NCBI GenBank assembly: GCA_903908015.1
Contig: CAIVQI010000136.1
Span: 1 to 8,957 of the forward strand
From: an uncultured Bacteroidota bacterium
GTDB taxonomy: Bacteria > Bacteroidota > Bacteroidia > UBA7662
Length of the DNA stretch: 8,957 nucleotides
Direction of reading: 5' to 3'
Positions 1-7,900 of the stretch are shown in pieces. Position 1 is the stretch's first letter. Every line of letters starts with the position of its first letter. The translations under genes were made by a program, and so were the position numbers. The notes under the pieces were generated by a model. That model saw nothing but the letters and a program-made list of their open reading frames with translations. It was not told the origin of the DNA and searched no databases.

Positions 1-242
1 GTTGGGTGTTTTGTATGGTGTAAGCCGGAAGGTTTAACTTCTGACTTTCTCTGGGTGCTCTCACCGGGGCTCTCTCCGGGGCTCTCTCCGGGGCTCTCAC
101 TGGGGCTCTCACTGGGGCTCTCACTATGGCCCTCTTGGGGAATAGTTGACACCTGTTCGACACCACCTGAACTTAGCCCGTTTTCCGAAGACATTGGTTC
201 TTGAAAGGAAAAATTCTTCGGATTAGGGAAGTTGGGCTTCAT
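1..242 (-). CDS. 5' part of a gene downstream of mutA, probably methylmalonyl-CoA mutase large subunit (MutB); runs off the left edge
   Basis: This reading frame opens with ATG at 242-240 and stays open to base 1, giving 80 codons without a stop. The protein begins MKPNFPNPKNFSFQEP. A low-complexity stretch rich in Ser, Glu, Pro and Gly follows, with three SESP, two GESP and one GEST unit at residues 40-63, and then a basic, His-containing segment. A second in-frame ATG lies at 194-192 (residue 17). I prefer the first because an MKPNF-like opening resembles the start of Bacteroidota MutB proteins and because it leaves only a 45-bp gap after mutA. The function is inferred from position: mutA and mutB are normally adjacent, and MutB carries the catalytic barrel and the cobalamin-binding domain that convert methylmalonyl-CoA to succinyl-CoA. 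None of that domain lies in the window, so the family is not proven. The repetitive N-terminal stretch is not something I know from typical MutB and is probably disordered. I am fairly sure it is a gene and moderately sure it is mutB. Confidence 0.68.
   Translation of the reverse strand, partial: MKPNFPNPKNFSFQEPMSSENGLSSGGVEQVSTIPQEGHSESPSESPSESPGESPGESPGESTQRKSEVKPSGLHHTKHP
54..125. repeat. 12-bp in-frame tandem repeat, six units
   Basis: Six consecutive 12-bp units are visible. On the plus strand they are GGTGCTCTCACC (54-65), GGGGCTCTCTCC (66-77 and 78-89) and GGGGCTCTCACT (90-101, 102-113 and 114-125). A degenerate seventh unit may follow at 126-137. Read on the minus strand in the frame of the partial gene, they encode SESP three times, GESP twice and GEST once. 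Because the unit is four codons long, gain or loss of copies keeps the frame. The blocks of identical neighbouring copies suggest recent slippage or unequal exchange. Confidence 0.96.
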
Positions 243-287
243 GATGCAAATGAGTTGATGGGTGGAAGTCAACGATATAAAAGCGGT

Positions 288-1679
288 CTATTGGTTGAGG
301 TCAACGATTCGGTAACGGTCTACCCCCACACGGATGCGCCGCCCGCTATCGCGCTTCTCTTGTTCTCGCTCCTTTCCCTGTCTGCACCATTCGTTCAAAA
401 GATTTTCTAAAGCTGTTGCATTCCAGGTATGGTCCTGTGTGCATAAAGTGATCATATCGCCTAAAATTGCCCAGGCGCGTTCGCCGTATGATAGACTCAA
501 ATGCTCAATGTAGCTGCTTCCTGCCCCGCTGTCCAGGGGCAGGTTGGGAAACGCCTCATGGCGAAGAATCATTTGCAGCTGGAGCGACAGTTCATCAGCA
601 AAGGCGTTGTCTTGTTCCTGAACCTGTGGGTCAAATGGAGGTAGCGACAGCGCTGTGCAGCCCCCAAGTACTGCCGAAACCCCCATGGTGGTGAGTCGCA
701 ATAAATTGGTATGAGGATCCTCTTTTGGCAAATAATCGTTTGGGATGCGGACAAGAATTTGGGGATTCACATGGTGCCCCTCTGCCAGAGGATGGACACC
801 CAGGGGATTCTGGACCGCCGCGGGCGTCTTTGGTGGCTTGAAAAGCGACATTACACGATGAATGCCCGCCCTAAGTGCCCTAAGGCGCGACAGCTCATCG
901 AAAAATTCCGTTGTGCACCCCACTGAGAGGAATATGGGAATCTTCGTTTCCGACCGACCGAATTCAGATATTTGTTGGTTGGTGAGCAACGAAAGCTGAC
1001 GGTATACACACAGCCAACAGAGGGCTATTTCTTGGGGAGCAGACAGACCACGCGCACGCCATTCCGCTGTATCAGCACCAATCGGATTGAAATTCGGAAA
1101 GGTATGTGAAAATTGTTCTTTGATGCTTGTCAACTCCTGTCCGTCCATATTAATCAGCGCAACCGCATCATAAAGTAGGGCACCCTGTACGTGTTCGGGG
1201 TCAATCATTTCTTTGCCCATCCAATGTGATAATCCTTCATTAAGGGCCCTTGCGTTCATTCCGTGAACAAAAAATGGTGCAAATTGGGGCAGAATACCAA
1301 GTGCGGCCACTGGGATTTGTTCAGCCGATAGACCCGACCAATCAAATAAAATGGCCTCACCTCCATGTTGCAATGCGTGAAGGGCTCTGGTGTTGATGCC
1401 TGCCGGTGAATGACCAAATACCGGGGCGACGGCCAGCCACGGAGGTGCAGTGGATGTGACATCGGGATCTCCCGCGTACAGCTGGAGGGGTTTGGCGTGG
1501 GCAAACGGCCCATCTGCGGTGTAGTAGGGCGCACGCGCAATGCCGTCAGCATCAGTATGGATCAAGGATTCCGGTTGATCGAGTTTCAATTCCTTGGCTG
1601 CCCTTTGGAGCCATTCCAGCCATAGATTGTGATGGTGTTTGGCTTGATTTGTATCGGTAATGGGTTGGGTTGGCGACAT
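288..1679 (-). CDS. mutA: Methylmalonyl-CoA mutase small (beta) subunit, MutA
   Basis: This is the non-catalytic partner in the heterodimeric cobalamin-dependent mutase that interconverts methylmalonyl-CoA and succinyl-CoA in the cytoplasm, in propionate metabolism. The 463-residue protein shows the mutase barrel fold. An N-terminal helix (WLEWLQRAAKELKL, about 21-34) is followed by DGIARAPYYTADG (45-57). The family block DPHTNLLRLTT (321-331) is followed by SAVLGG (335-340), and DSGAGSSYIE (383-392) corresponds to the usual D-P-A-A-G-S-Y-Y-I-E segment. The protein ends after the barrel in a charged tail, with no DxHxxG cobalamin-binding domain. It is therefore shorter than actinobacterial MutA (over 600 residues) but similar to the short form I know from Bacteroidota. 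The ATG is only 3 bp after the stop of the upstream VIT-family gene, so cotranscription and coupled translation are likely. The stop is TAG. The next gene starts 45 bp downstream in the same frame and is probably mutB. Family assignment is strong; the pairing partner is inferred. Confidence 0.92.
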   Translation of the reverse strand: MSPTQPITDTNQAKHHHNLWLEWLQRAAKELKLDQPESLIHTDADGIARAPYYTADGPFAHAKPLQLYAGDPDVTSTAPPWLAVAPVFGHSPAGINTRALHALQHGGEAILFDWSGLSAEQIPVAALGILPQFAPFFVHGMNARALNEGLSHWMGKEMIDPEHVQGALLYDAVALINMDGQELTSIKEQFSHTFPNFNPIGADTAEWRARGLSAPQEIALCWLCVYRQLSLLTNQQISEFGRSETKIPIFLSVGCTTEFFDELSRLRALRAGIHRVMSLFKPPKTPAAVQNPLGVHPLAEGHHVNPQILVRIPNDYLPKEDPHTNLLRLTTMGVSAVLGGCTALSLPPFDPQVQEQDNAFADELSLQLQMILRHEAFPNLPLDSGAGSSYIEHLSLSYGERAWAILGDMITLCTQDHTWNATALENLLNEWCRQGKEREQEKRDSGRRIRVGVDRYRIVDLNQ

Positions 1680-1682
1680 CTT

Positions 1683-2414
1683 TTAAAACAATTTTTCGAG
1701 CCAATCGCCCACCCAATAGCTCACCGCAGCGGCGGCACCTCCCAAGAACAAAGTTTCGGTCATGCCTTTGATGGCACTGCTTCTGGTAACAAAGGTCTTG
1801 AGCCAGCCAATCAACACAAACGTAATGGCGGTCATGGTGGATGAGATCACAAATAGAGGGGCTGATGAGGGGCTCATGTAGTCGACAACATATACCGTAA
1901 TCGGCACTAAGCCGATGAATAGAAAGCTGATGAAGGTTACAGTGCCCATGGCTAAAGGGGAGCGAGTTTCTTGCATCATCTCGAGCTCTTCTTTCATCAT
2001 CACATCCACCCAACGATCTCGGTCAGCCGTGATGGTGGTCACAATTTGCTCCAACAAGTCGCCTTCAAATCCTTTATTCCGGTAAATGTCGCGGATTTCA
2101 TCCCGTTCCTTATCGGGCAGGTTGTCGACCTCCCAATATTCGATCTGCTTGTGCTTCTGGTAGTTTTGTTGCTCGCTTTTGTGACTCAGATAAGATCCCA
2201 CGCCCATGGCGAAACCGTCTGCCAGTAAATTGGCAAATCCCAGGATGATGATCACCTGCGAGCTCAACCCAGCTCCGGTGGCGCCAGCCACCACGGCAAA
2301 AGTGGTCACACTTCCGTCGATCCCGCCATAAACAAACTCTCCCAAATAGCGGTTGAGTCCACCCAACAAAAACTGACCTTCCTTGTGTATTTGGTCCTCT
2401 TGGTGGATGCTCAT
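1683..2414 (-). CDS. VIT1/CCC1-family Fe2+/Mn2+ transporter
   Basis: This 243-residue integral membrane protein belongs to the vacuolar iron transporter family, whose members move Fe2+ or Mn2+ out of the cytoplasm, probably in exchange for protons. The first family signature is YGGIDGSVTTFAVVAG (29-44), containing the membrane Asp33. The second is ANLLADGFAMGVGSYLS (61-77). A long cytoplasmic helical region (about 78-151) follows, then three membrane segments at roughly 153-178, 185-205 and 218-237. The helical region holds Glu92, Glu95, Glu103 and Glu106, then Met139, Met140 and Glu143. From memory, this spacing matches the metal-binding Glu/Met ligands of plant VIT1 at a constant offset of ten residues, so the full metal-binding form is present. 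It lies 123 bp after czcB and 3 bp before mutA, on the same strand. The length is normal for the family. Iron versus manganese preference cannot be read from the sequence. Confidence 0.93.
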   Translation of the reverse strand: MSIHQEDQIHKEGQFLLGGLNRYLGEFVYGGIDGSVTTFAVVAGATGAGLSSQVIIILGFANLLADGFAMGVGSYLSHKSEQQNYQKHKQIEYWEVDNLPDKERDEIRDIYRNKGFEGDLLEQIVTTITADRDRWVDVMMKEELEMMQETRSPLAMGTVTFISFLFIGLVPITVYVVDYMSPSSAPLFVISSTMTAITFVLIGWLKTFVTRSSAIKGMTETLFLGGAAAAVSYWVGDWLEKLF

Positions 2415-2496
2415 ATGACTTTGGGTTGATGTTTTGAAATAGTAGAGCCCACTTGTTTCCAGAAATTAACCCGCGAAGTACAAGAAGGCCAAACCA

Positions 2497-2504
2497 CAAA
2501 AATA
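2497..2504 (-). promoter_or_regulatory. Weak -7 promoter element candidate before the VIT-family gene
   Basis: In the 123-bp gap between czcB and the VIT-family gene, the minus strand reads TATTTTTG, which fits the Bacteroidota TAnnTTTG -7 element. I see no TTG at the expected upstream distance of about 17-23 bases. This is therefore only half a promoter, and the gene may simply be cotranscribed with czcB. Confidence 0.2.
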
Positions 2505-2537
2505 CGGATGACAGACCAGAATTTGATGATTTATCGA

Positions 2538-3749
2538 TTAATGGCCGTCCGCATGTTCACTGTCAGCAGAAGAGTGGGCATCTAGGCGGCCCGCCCCTTT
2601 CGTTACCCAAACACTTCCTGCTTCAATTCCATCTCCCAATGCGTCAAACGGGCCCGACAAATAGGCGCCCTGTAGGGCCACCCTTCGGTATCGACCGGGG
2701 GCTATTTTCTGAAAGGCTACCCAGCCTTCCCCAGATTGTAGGAGTGCTCCGGATGTCACCGAGAGTCGGGTGGCCGACTTGAGGGGTATTCGAGCCAAAA
2801 CCGACATGCCCGGCCGTAAGATGGGGTCTTTTTCGCGCTCAATATGACCATGCACACGCACCGTTCTGCGGTCCATGTTCAGTTCACGACCAATGCTAAA
2901 GACCTCCGCGTCAAAAATTTGGTCGGGTATGCGCGTCAAACTAAATGTGAAGGGCATATCGGGCTGAACGTGGGGTAGGTGCGCCTCCGGTAAATCGAGT
3001 TCAACATGCATATGACTCAAGTCTAAAACCCCGAGCAATTCACCCGTGCGTTCAGTAAACTGACCAGGAAATGCGTTCACAGTGGTTACGTAGCCGGAAA
3101 AGGGTGATTTAACCGGAAACTCAGCTGAAATCTGTTTGGGATCAATGCGCGCAGGATCGATGTGTAGGCGCTGCAATTGGGCCTCTAAAGATGCCCGTTG
3201 AGCGAGGGCTGATTGGTAATCAGCGCGTGATTGTTCCAGTGAGCGTCGGTCTGTTGCCTGTTTTTGAGCGAGCAATTCCTGCCGTTCTGTCTCTGCTTCG
3301 AGGAAGATGATTCGCGCCGTGTTTTCAAGGTATGAACGTTGCAAATCAACAGCATCGGGGTGCTCAAGCCACATGAGAACTTGGCCGTGGTTCACCTTTT
3401 CTCCTTCCTTGACCCGCACACTTTTCACGAATGCGGGTATGGGTGCGTGTAATCGGGCATAATGCTGGGGCGGCACTTCCAGTAGACCGTTCAGCACAAG
3501 TTCATCGCCCACTTCGCGCATCCTTGCCGTATCCGTTGTTAAATCTGCCAGCCTTTCCTGCTCGGGTGTGAGCCAAATTTCGTTGGTCGGTTGTGTATCA
3601 AAGTGGGCAGCGGCTTGTTTTTTCTGCTCGATGGCTCGATCAGTTTCTTTGCCTGTGTGGCTGCCACAGGCCGCCGAAAATAACAATGAATAAATCGTAA
3701 TATTCTGAGCGAATGCCCGGATGAAATGATCAATATGTTTGAGGATCAT
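2538..3749 (-). CDS. czcB: Heavy-metal efflux RND periplasmic adaptor subunit (CzcB/CusB family), probable lipoprotein
   Basis: This 403-residue membrane-fusion protein would link the inner-membrane RND pump to the outer-membrane channel and help pass metal ions outward. The N-terminal hydrophobic segment ends in LLFSAACGS, with Cys28 as the likely lipidation site, so it is probably a lipoprotein. The position -3 to Cys is Ser, so the lipobox is imperfect. The first lipoyl half is at about 100-131 (HAPIPAFVKSVRVKEGEKV). A charged coiled-coil hairpin spans about 133-200. The second lipoyl half is at 211-245 (FPVKSPFSGYVTTVNAFPGQ), with beta-barrel and membrane-proximal domains to about 385. 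RPGMSVLARIPL (312-323) is typical of the family. The last dozen residues contain His392, His399 and His403, a possible metal-handling tail. The gene follows the pump gene by 24 bp on the same strand, so they form one operon. The exact metal is not resolved by this subunit. Confidence 0.94.
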   Translation of the reverse strand: MILKHIDHFIRAFAQNITIYSLLFSAACGSHTGKETDRAIEQKKQAAAHFDTQPTNEIWLTPEQERLADLTTDTARMREVGDELVLNGLLEVPPQHYARLHAPIPAFVKSVRVKEGEKVNHGQVLMWLEHPDAVDLQRSYLENTARIIFLEAETERQELLAQKQATDRRSLEQSRADYQSALAQRASLEAQLQRLHIDPARIDPKQISAEFPVKSPFSGYVTTVNAFPGQFTERTGELLGVLDLSHMHVELDLPEAHLPHVQPDMPFTFSLTRIPDQIFDAEVFSIGRELNMDRRTVRVHGHIEREKDPILRPGMSVLARIPLKSATRLSVTSGALLQSGEGWVAFQKIAPGRYRRVALQGAYLSGPFDALGDGIEAGSVWVTKGAGRLDAHSSADSEHADGH

Positions 3750-3773
3750 AATTATGTTGGTTGGTCATGAGAT

Positions 3774-4946
3774 TTAATCGGCAAAAGTTAGGGCAGCCAA
3801 GCGATGAGCGAAACGATGAAGCTGGTATTCATTGTAGAGGTTGTCGAGACGCGACTGATGAATGCTCTCCAATGTCTGGGCATACTCGTAGTAGGTCATA
3901 CGACCCTGAACCAGCATAAAATTGGCTTGATCAAGAAGTTCGTTTAAGCGTGGATCAACCTCACTGATTTGTTTTCGAACACGTTCTGCGTAAATGACAT
4001 ATTCTTGGCGGGCTTGAGCTACTTCATGGCCCAGATGGAGTGCTTCACGGTTCATTCTCAGGTGGTTTTGCATGCGCATCAAACGAACAGCCTCGACTGA
4101 GGAACCGGCCTTCAAGGGCACAAGAGGCAAACTCATTTGAATCATTACACCACGGAAACCACCCACTTGTTCGAGCGACTGGCTAAAGGCGCCCAGACTG
4201 ATTTCAGGTCCGAACGTTGCCCTTTGTAGGTTTTCAGCCTGTTGGTCGAGCGCACGTTGCGCATCCCACACCATGATCATGGGATGTGGACGGGCAGAAC
4301 CTGGTTTGGACACTTCACCAATGGGCCAATCGGGTATTGAAGGCAAGGTATCAAGGGCGCATAGCTTGCTTAATATTCGAGAGGCTTGCTCGCGTTCCAG
4401 TTGTGCTCTGGGCAGTTGCCAGTTGAGGGCGTCGAGCTGCTGGCGCGATAAAAGAGCCGACAAGCGGTCAGCCATGCCGAGTTCGGTCCGGATCTGCATC
4501 ACACTGTCGGCTTGTCGCCATACCTGTGCATGCTTGTCTAATAGGCGGAGGCGTTCCCCAAAATAGGCCACAGCACTGTATGCATCCCGTAATTCATGGA
4601 TCAACTGCAGTCGGATCTCCTCCCGTCGGGCTTTTGCCAATTGCACTTCGAGTCGGCCATATTTCATGCCGCTACCTATGGATAGGGGAGATCCCAGAGG
4701 TTGTACAATCGATATATTTCGGTCAATGAGCGCATAGTTGATTTGACCACGGTCGTAGTTGATTTGGGTCTTTCCCGGAAACCATACCTGAGCCATGCGT
4801 GCTTCAGCTTCCCGAATGGCCAAATTGGCTTCTTGAAGTCGGGGATGATTGCGAACAACCAGCTCAACCCATTGGTCTCGTTGTTGCCGCCAAAAGACGT
4901 AGTCTGTTTGCCTGGTTTGTTCAATGACCCGCTTTGTGGGTAACTG
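3774..4946 (-). other. TolC/OEP-like channel domain of the CzcA fusion
   Basis: These bases encode residues 1083-1472 of the fusion protein. The stretch is rich in amphipathic helix with regular hydrophobic spacing, for example NHPRLQEANLAIREAEARMA near its start and YEYAQTLESIHQSRLDNLYN near its end. Patterns such as NHPRLQEA near the beginning of the first hairpin are common in outer-membrane efflux proteins. At about 390 residues it is nearly a full TolC-family length. It would trimerise to form the outer-membrane exit duct for the same pump. Confidence 0.85.
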
Positions 4947-7900
4947 GGCATTTGTAGTGGTTGGTAACAGCAGGACACCGCTCGGTATGAGGAAGAACAG
5001 TACAATCCATAAAGAGGGCCCGCCGGATAAAAGACTAGCCCCAGTGTTGCCGGCGCTGGATTTCTTGCGTTCAAACAGCAAATACAAAGCGGGGAGAACC
5101 AACAATGTCAGTAGGGTTGAGGTGATTAATCCACCGACCACCACCGTGGCCAGGGGTTGTTGTACCTCCGCTCCGGCAGAGGTACTTAACGCCATAGGCA
5201 TAAAACCCAAAGCGGCAACCAAGGCAGTCATGAGTACTGGTCTCAAGCGGTCTACACACCCCTCCGCTACCAGGCCAGTAAGATCGTTCATATCGCCCAG
5301 GTCGCCCTGTTCCTCAGCACGAATTTGGTTGAGGTGACCCACCAATACGAGTCCGTTGAGCACGGCCACACCGAAAAGTGCAATAAAACCAATGGCAGCG
5401 GAAATGCTGAAGGGGAGGTCGCGTGCGTAAAGAGCCAAAATACCTCCCAAAGCACTGAGGGGCACAGCGGTCAGAATCATGAAAGCGTGGCGCCAAGTGC
5501 GCATACTCACGCGCAGCAGCAAAGTAATCAACAGGAGCGTAACCGGAACGGCCCACGACAACCGCTGTCGCGCGTCGTTGAGTTGTTTGTACTGGCCTTC
5601 ATAGCGTACAGCGTATCCGGGCGGAAGTTTGAGTTGTTTATCAATCTTTTGCCGTATGTCCTTCACCAATCCTTCCATGTCACGCCCCCGCACGTTAATC
5701 AGTACATTCAGGTAGCGTTGGGTATTGTCGCGACTCACCAAACTGGGCCCTTGTTCGAGTGAAACGCTGCCCACAGTACCCAGTGGAATGAGTTGTCCCG
5801 CTGCATTTTTCACCATTAAGGCCGATACCCGATCGGGTTGATGGCGGATCGAATCGTTGAGGCGCACGACCACTTCATGACGTGCATCGCCTTCAAAAAC
5901 CACGCCCGCCGAACCACCTGCAAAAGCGAGTTCTAGTTCGCGGTTCACTGTGGCCACATCCAAACCATGCCACGCCAATTGGGTTCGGTCCCACCGTACC
6001 ATGAGTTGCGGAAGCCCTTCAGTGGCTTGCACTAAAACATCGCCCGCACCAGGCACGCTCCTGCACAATTCCGCAACTTGTTCACCAAGTGATGCCAATT
6101 CCCCCAGTTCTGGACCATATATACGTACCGCTACATCGCTTTTTACGCCGGTGAGCAATTCATTGAAGCGCAGCTGAATAGGTTGGGTGAATTCAAATCC
6201 TACGCCCGGAATTTCCTCGAGTTTTTCCTTCATGCGTTCAACCAGTTCTTCTCGATTGTTGGCGGTGGTCCACTCTTCGCGAGGTTTGAGGAGGATCATG
6301 ACATCAGAATCTTCTATGGCCATGGGGTCGGTCGGAATTTCTGCAGTGCCGATCTTACTCACAACACTCCTTACTTCAGGGAAATGCGTCAACAAAATTC
6401 GCTCTGCGGCCGTACTGGCGCGGATACTTTCTCCCAGGTTGCTTCCGGGCCGTACCGTCATCTGCATGGCTAAATCTCCCTCCTCAAGTGTAGGCACGAA
6501 AACACTTCCAAGCCGGGAAAATAGCCAAGCCCCAAGCAACAAGGCAACGATTGACAGCGATAGGGTGAATTTGGGGTTGCGCAGCGCACGTAAAAGGGCA
6601 TGACGGTACAAGTGTGCCGCTTGGCTCATGAGAAAATCGCTCCACTTGGCCGTACGGTCGCTGCTTTTGGACGAGAGGGCCATCGAGGCCATCACGGGTA
6701 CATAGGTCAACGACAGCAACAATGCCCCGAATAATGCCATACCCACCGTAATGGCCATGGGTTGAAACATCTTTCCTTCAACCCCACCCAAGGCCAAGAT
6801 GGGAAGGTAGACCGACATAATGATGATTTCACCAAATGCAGCCGATTTACGAATACTCCGGGCAGCACCTAATGCCAGTTGGTCTGCTTTGGCCGAAGGA
6901 AGTACGCCACCGCTTCCATTCTTCTGAAACACATGCACAATACGCTCCACGATAATCACCGCGCCATCCACGACCAATCCAAAATCGATTGCGCCCAAAC
7001 TCATCAGGTTGGCGGAAATGCCAAGAGCACGCATCATCCCCAATGCAAACAGCAATGAAAGGGGTATGACCGAGGCCACCACCAAACCGGCACGAAGGCT
7101 ACCCATCAACAACACCAAAACGAATACCACGATCAGACCACCTTCCAGTAAGTTGTTCCGCACCGTACGCAACACGCGCCCGAGCAGGTCAGAGCGGTCT
7201 AAATAGGGAACAATCCGAACGCCTTTCGGCAACATGGTCTGTACCTCTTCAATTCTCTTGTGCACGGTCTCCAGCGTTTGATAGGCATTCGACCCCTTCA
7301 GCATCAACACTATGCCGCCTACAGCCTCACCACGCCCGTCACGCGTCATCGCCCCAAAACGTACCGCTTGCCCATCTACAATTCTGGCCACCTGACCAAG
7401 GAGCACAGGTCTCTGGTCGCGATAGGCCACCACTGATTGTTCCAATTCGTGCGCTTCCTTGGCAAGTCCTTCTGCCCTAATGTACATGGCTTCAGATCCA
7501 CGTTCGAGGTAGCTGCCGCCAGCGTTGCCATGATTCCGCACGACGGCCTCCCAAACCTCCCCAACACTCAGGTTCAGACTCCTCAGCGCGGCATCGTCGA
7601 GGGCCACCACATGCTGTTTCACGCCTCCTCCGAAGCTGCTGACTTCCACAACCCCCTCCATGCCTGCAAGCCGCCGCTTCACCAGCCAGTCTTGAAGGCT
7701 CCTGAGCCGTCTGGCGTCAAAAACATGCTCAAAGCCAGGTTCTGCCTCCAAAGTGTACTGGTAGATTTCACCCAGACCTGTGGTCATGGGCATCATCGTG
7801 GGTTTGCCATGCCATGTTCCACCTTCCTGTTGCAGACTATTCAGTTGTTCCGTGACCAGCTGACGCGCTTGGAGGTGCGGCACATCCTCATCGAAAATAA

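Noticed and set aside
54..137. CRISPR array or origin iterons
   Set aside because: The 12-bp units are directly contiguous with no spacers, and they sit in frame inside an open coding region, so a coding tandem repeat explains them.
201..410. Plus-strand 69-codon frame at the left end
   Set aside because: It overlaps the 3' end of mutA and the start of the next gene in antisense, and shows no protein-like features.
1552..2013. Minus-strand 153-codon frame overlapping VIT and mutA
   Set aside because: It is out of frame with two well-supported genes and is Cys/His/Arg-rich in the manner of shifted-frame translations.
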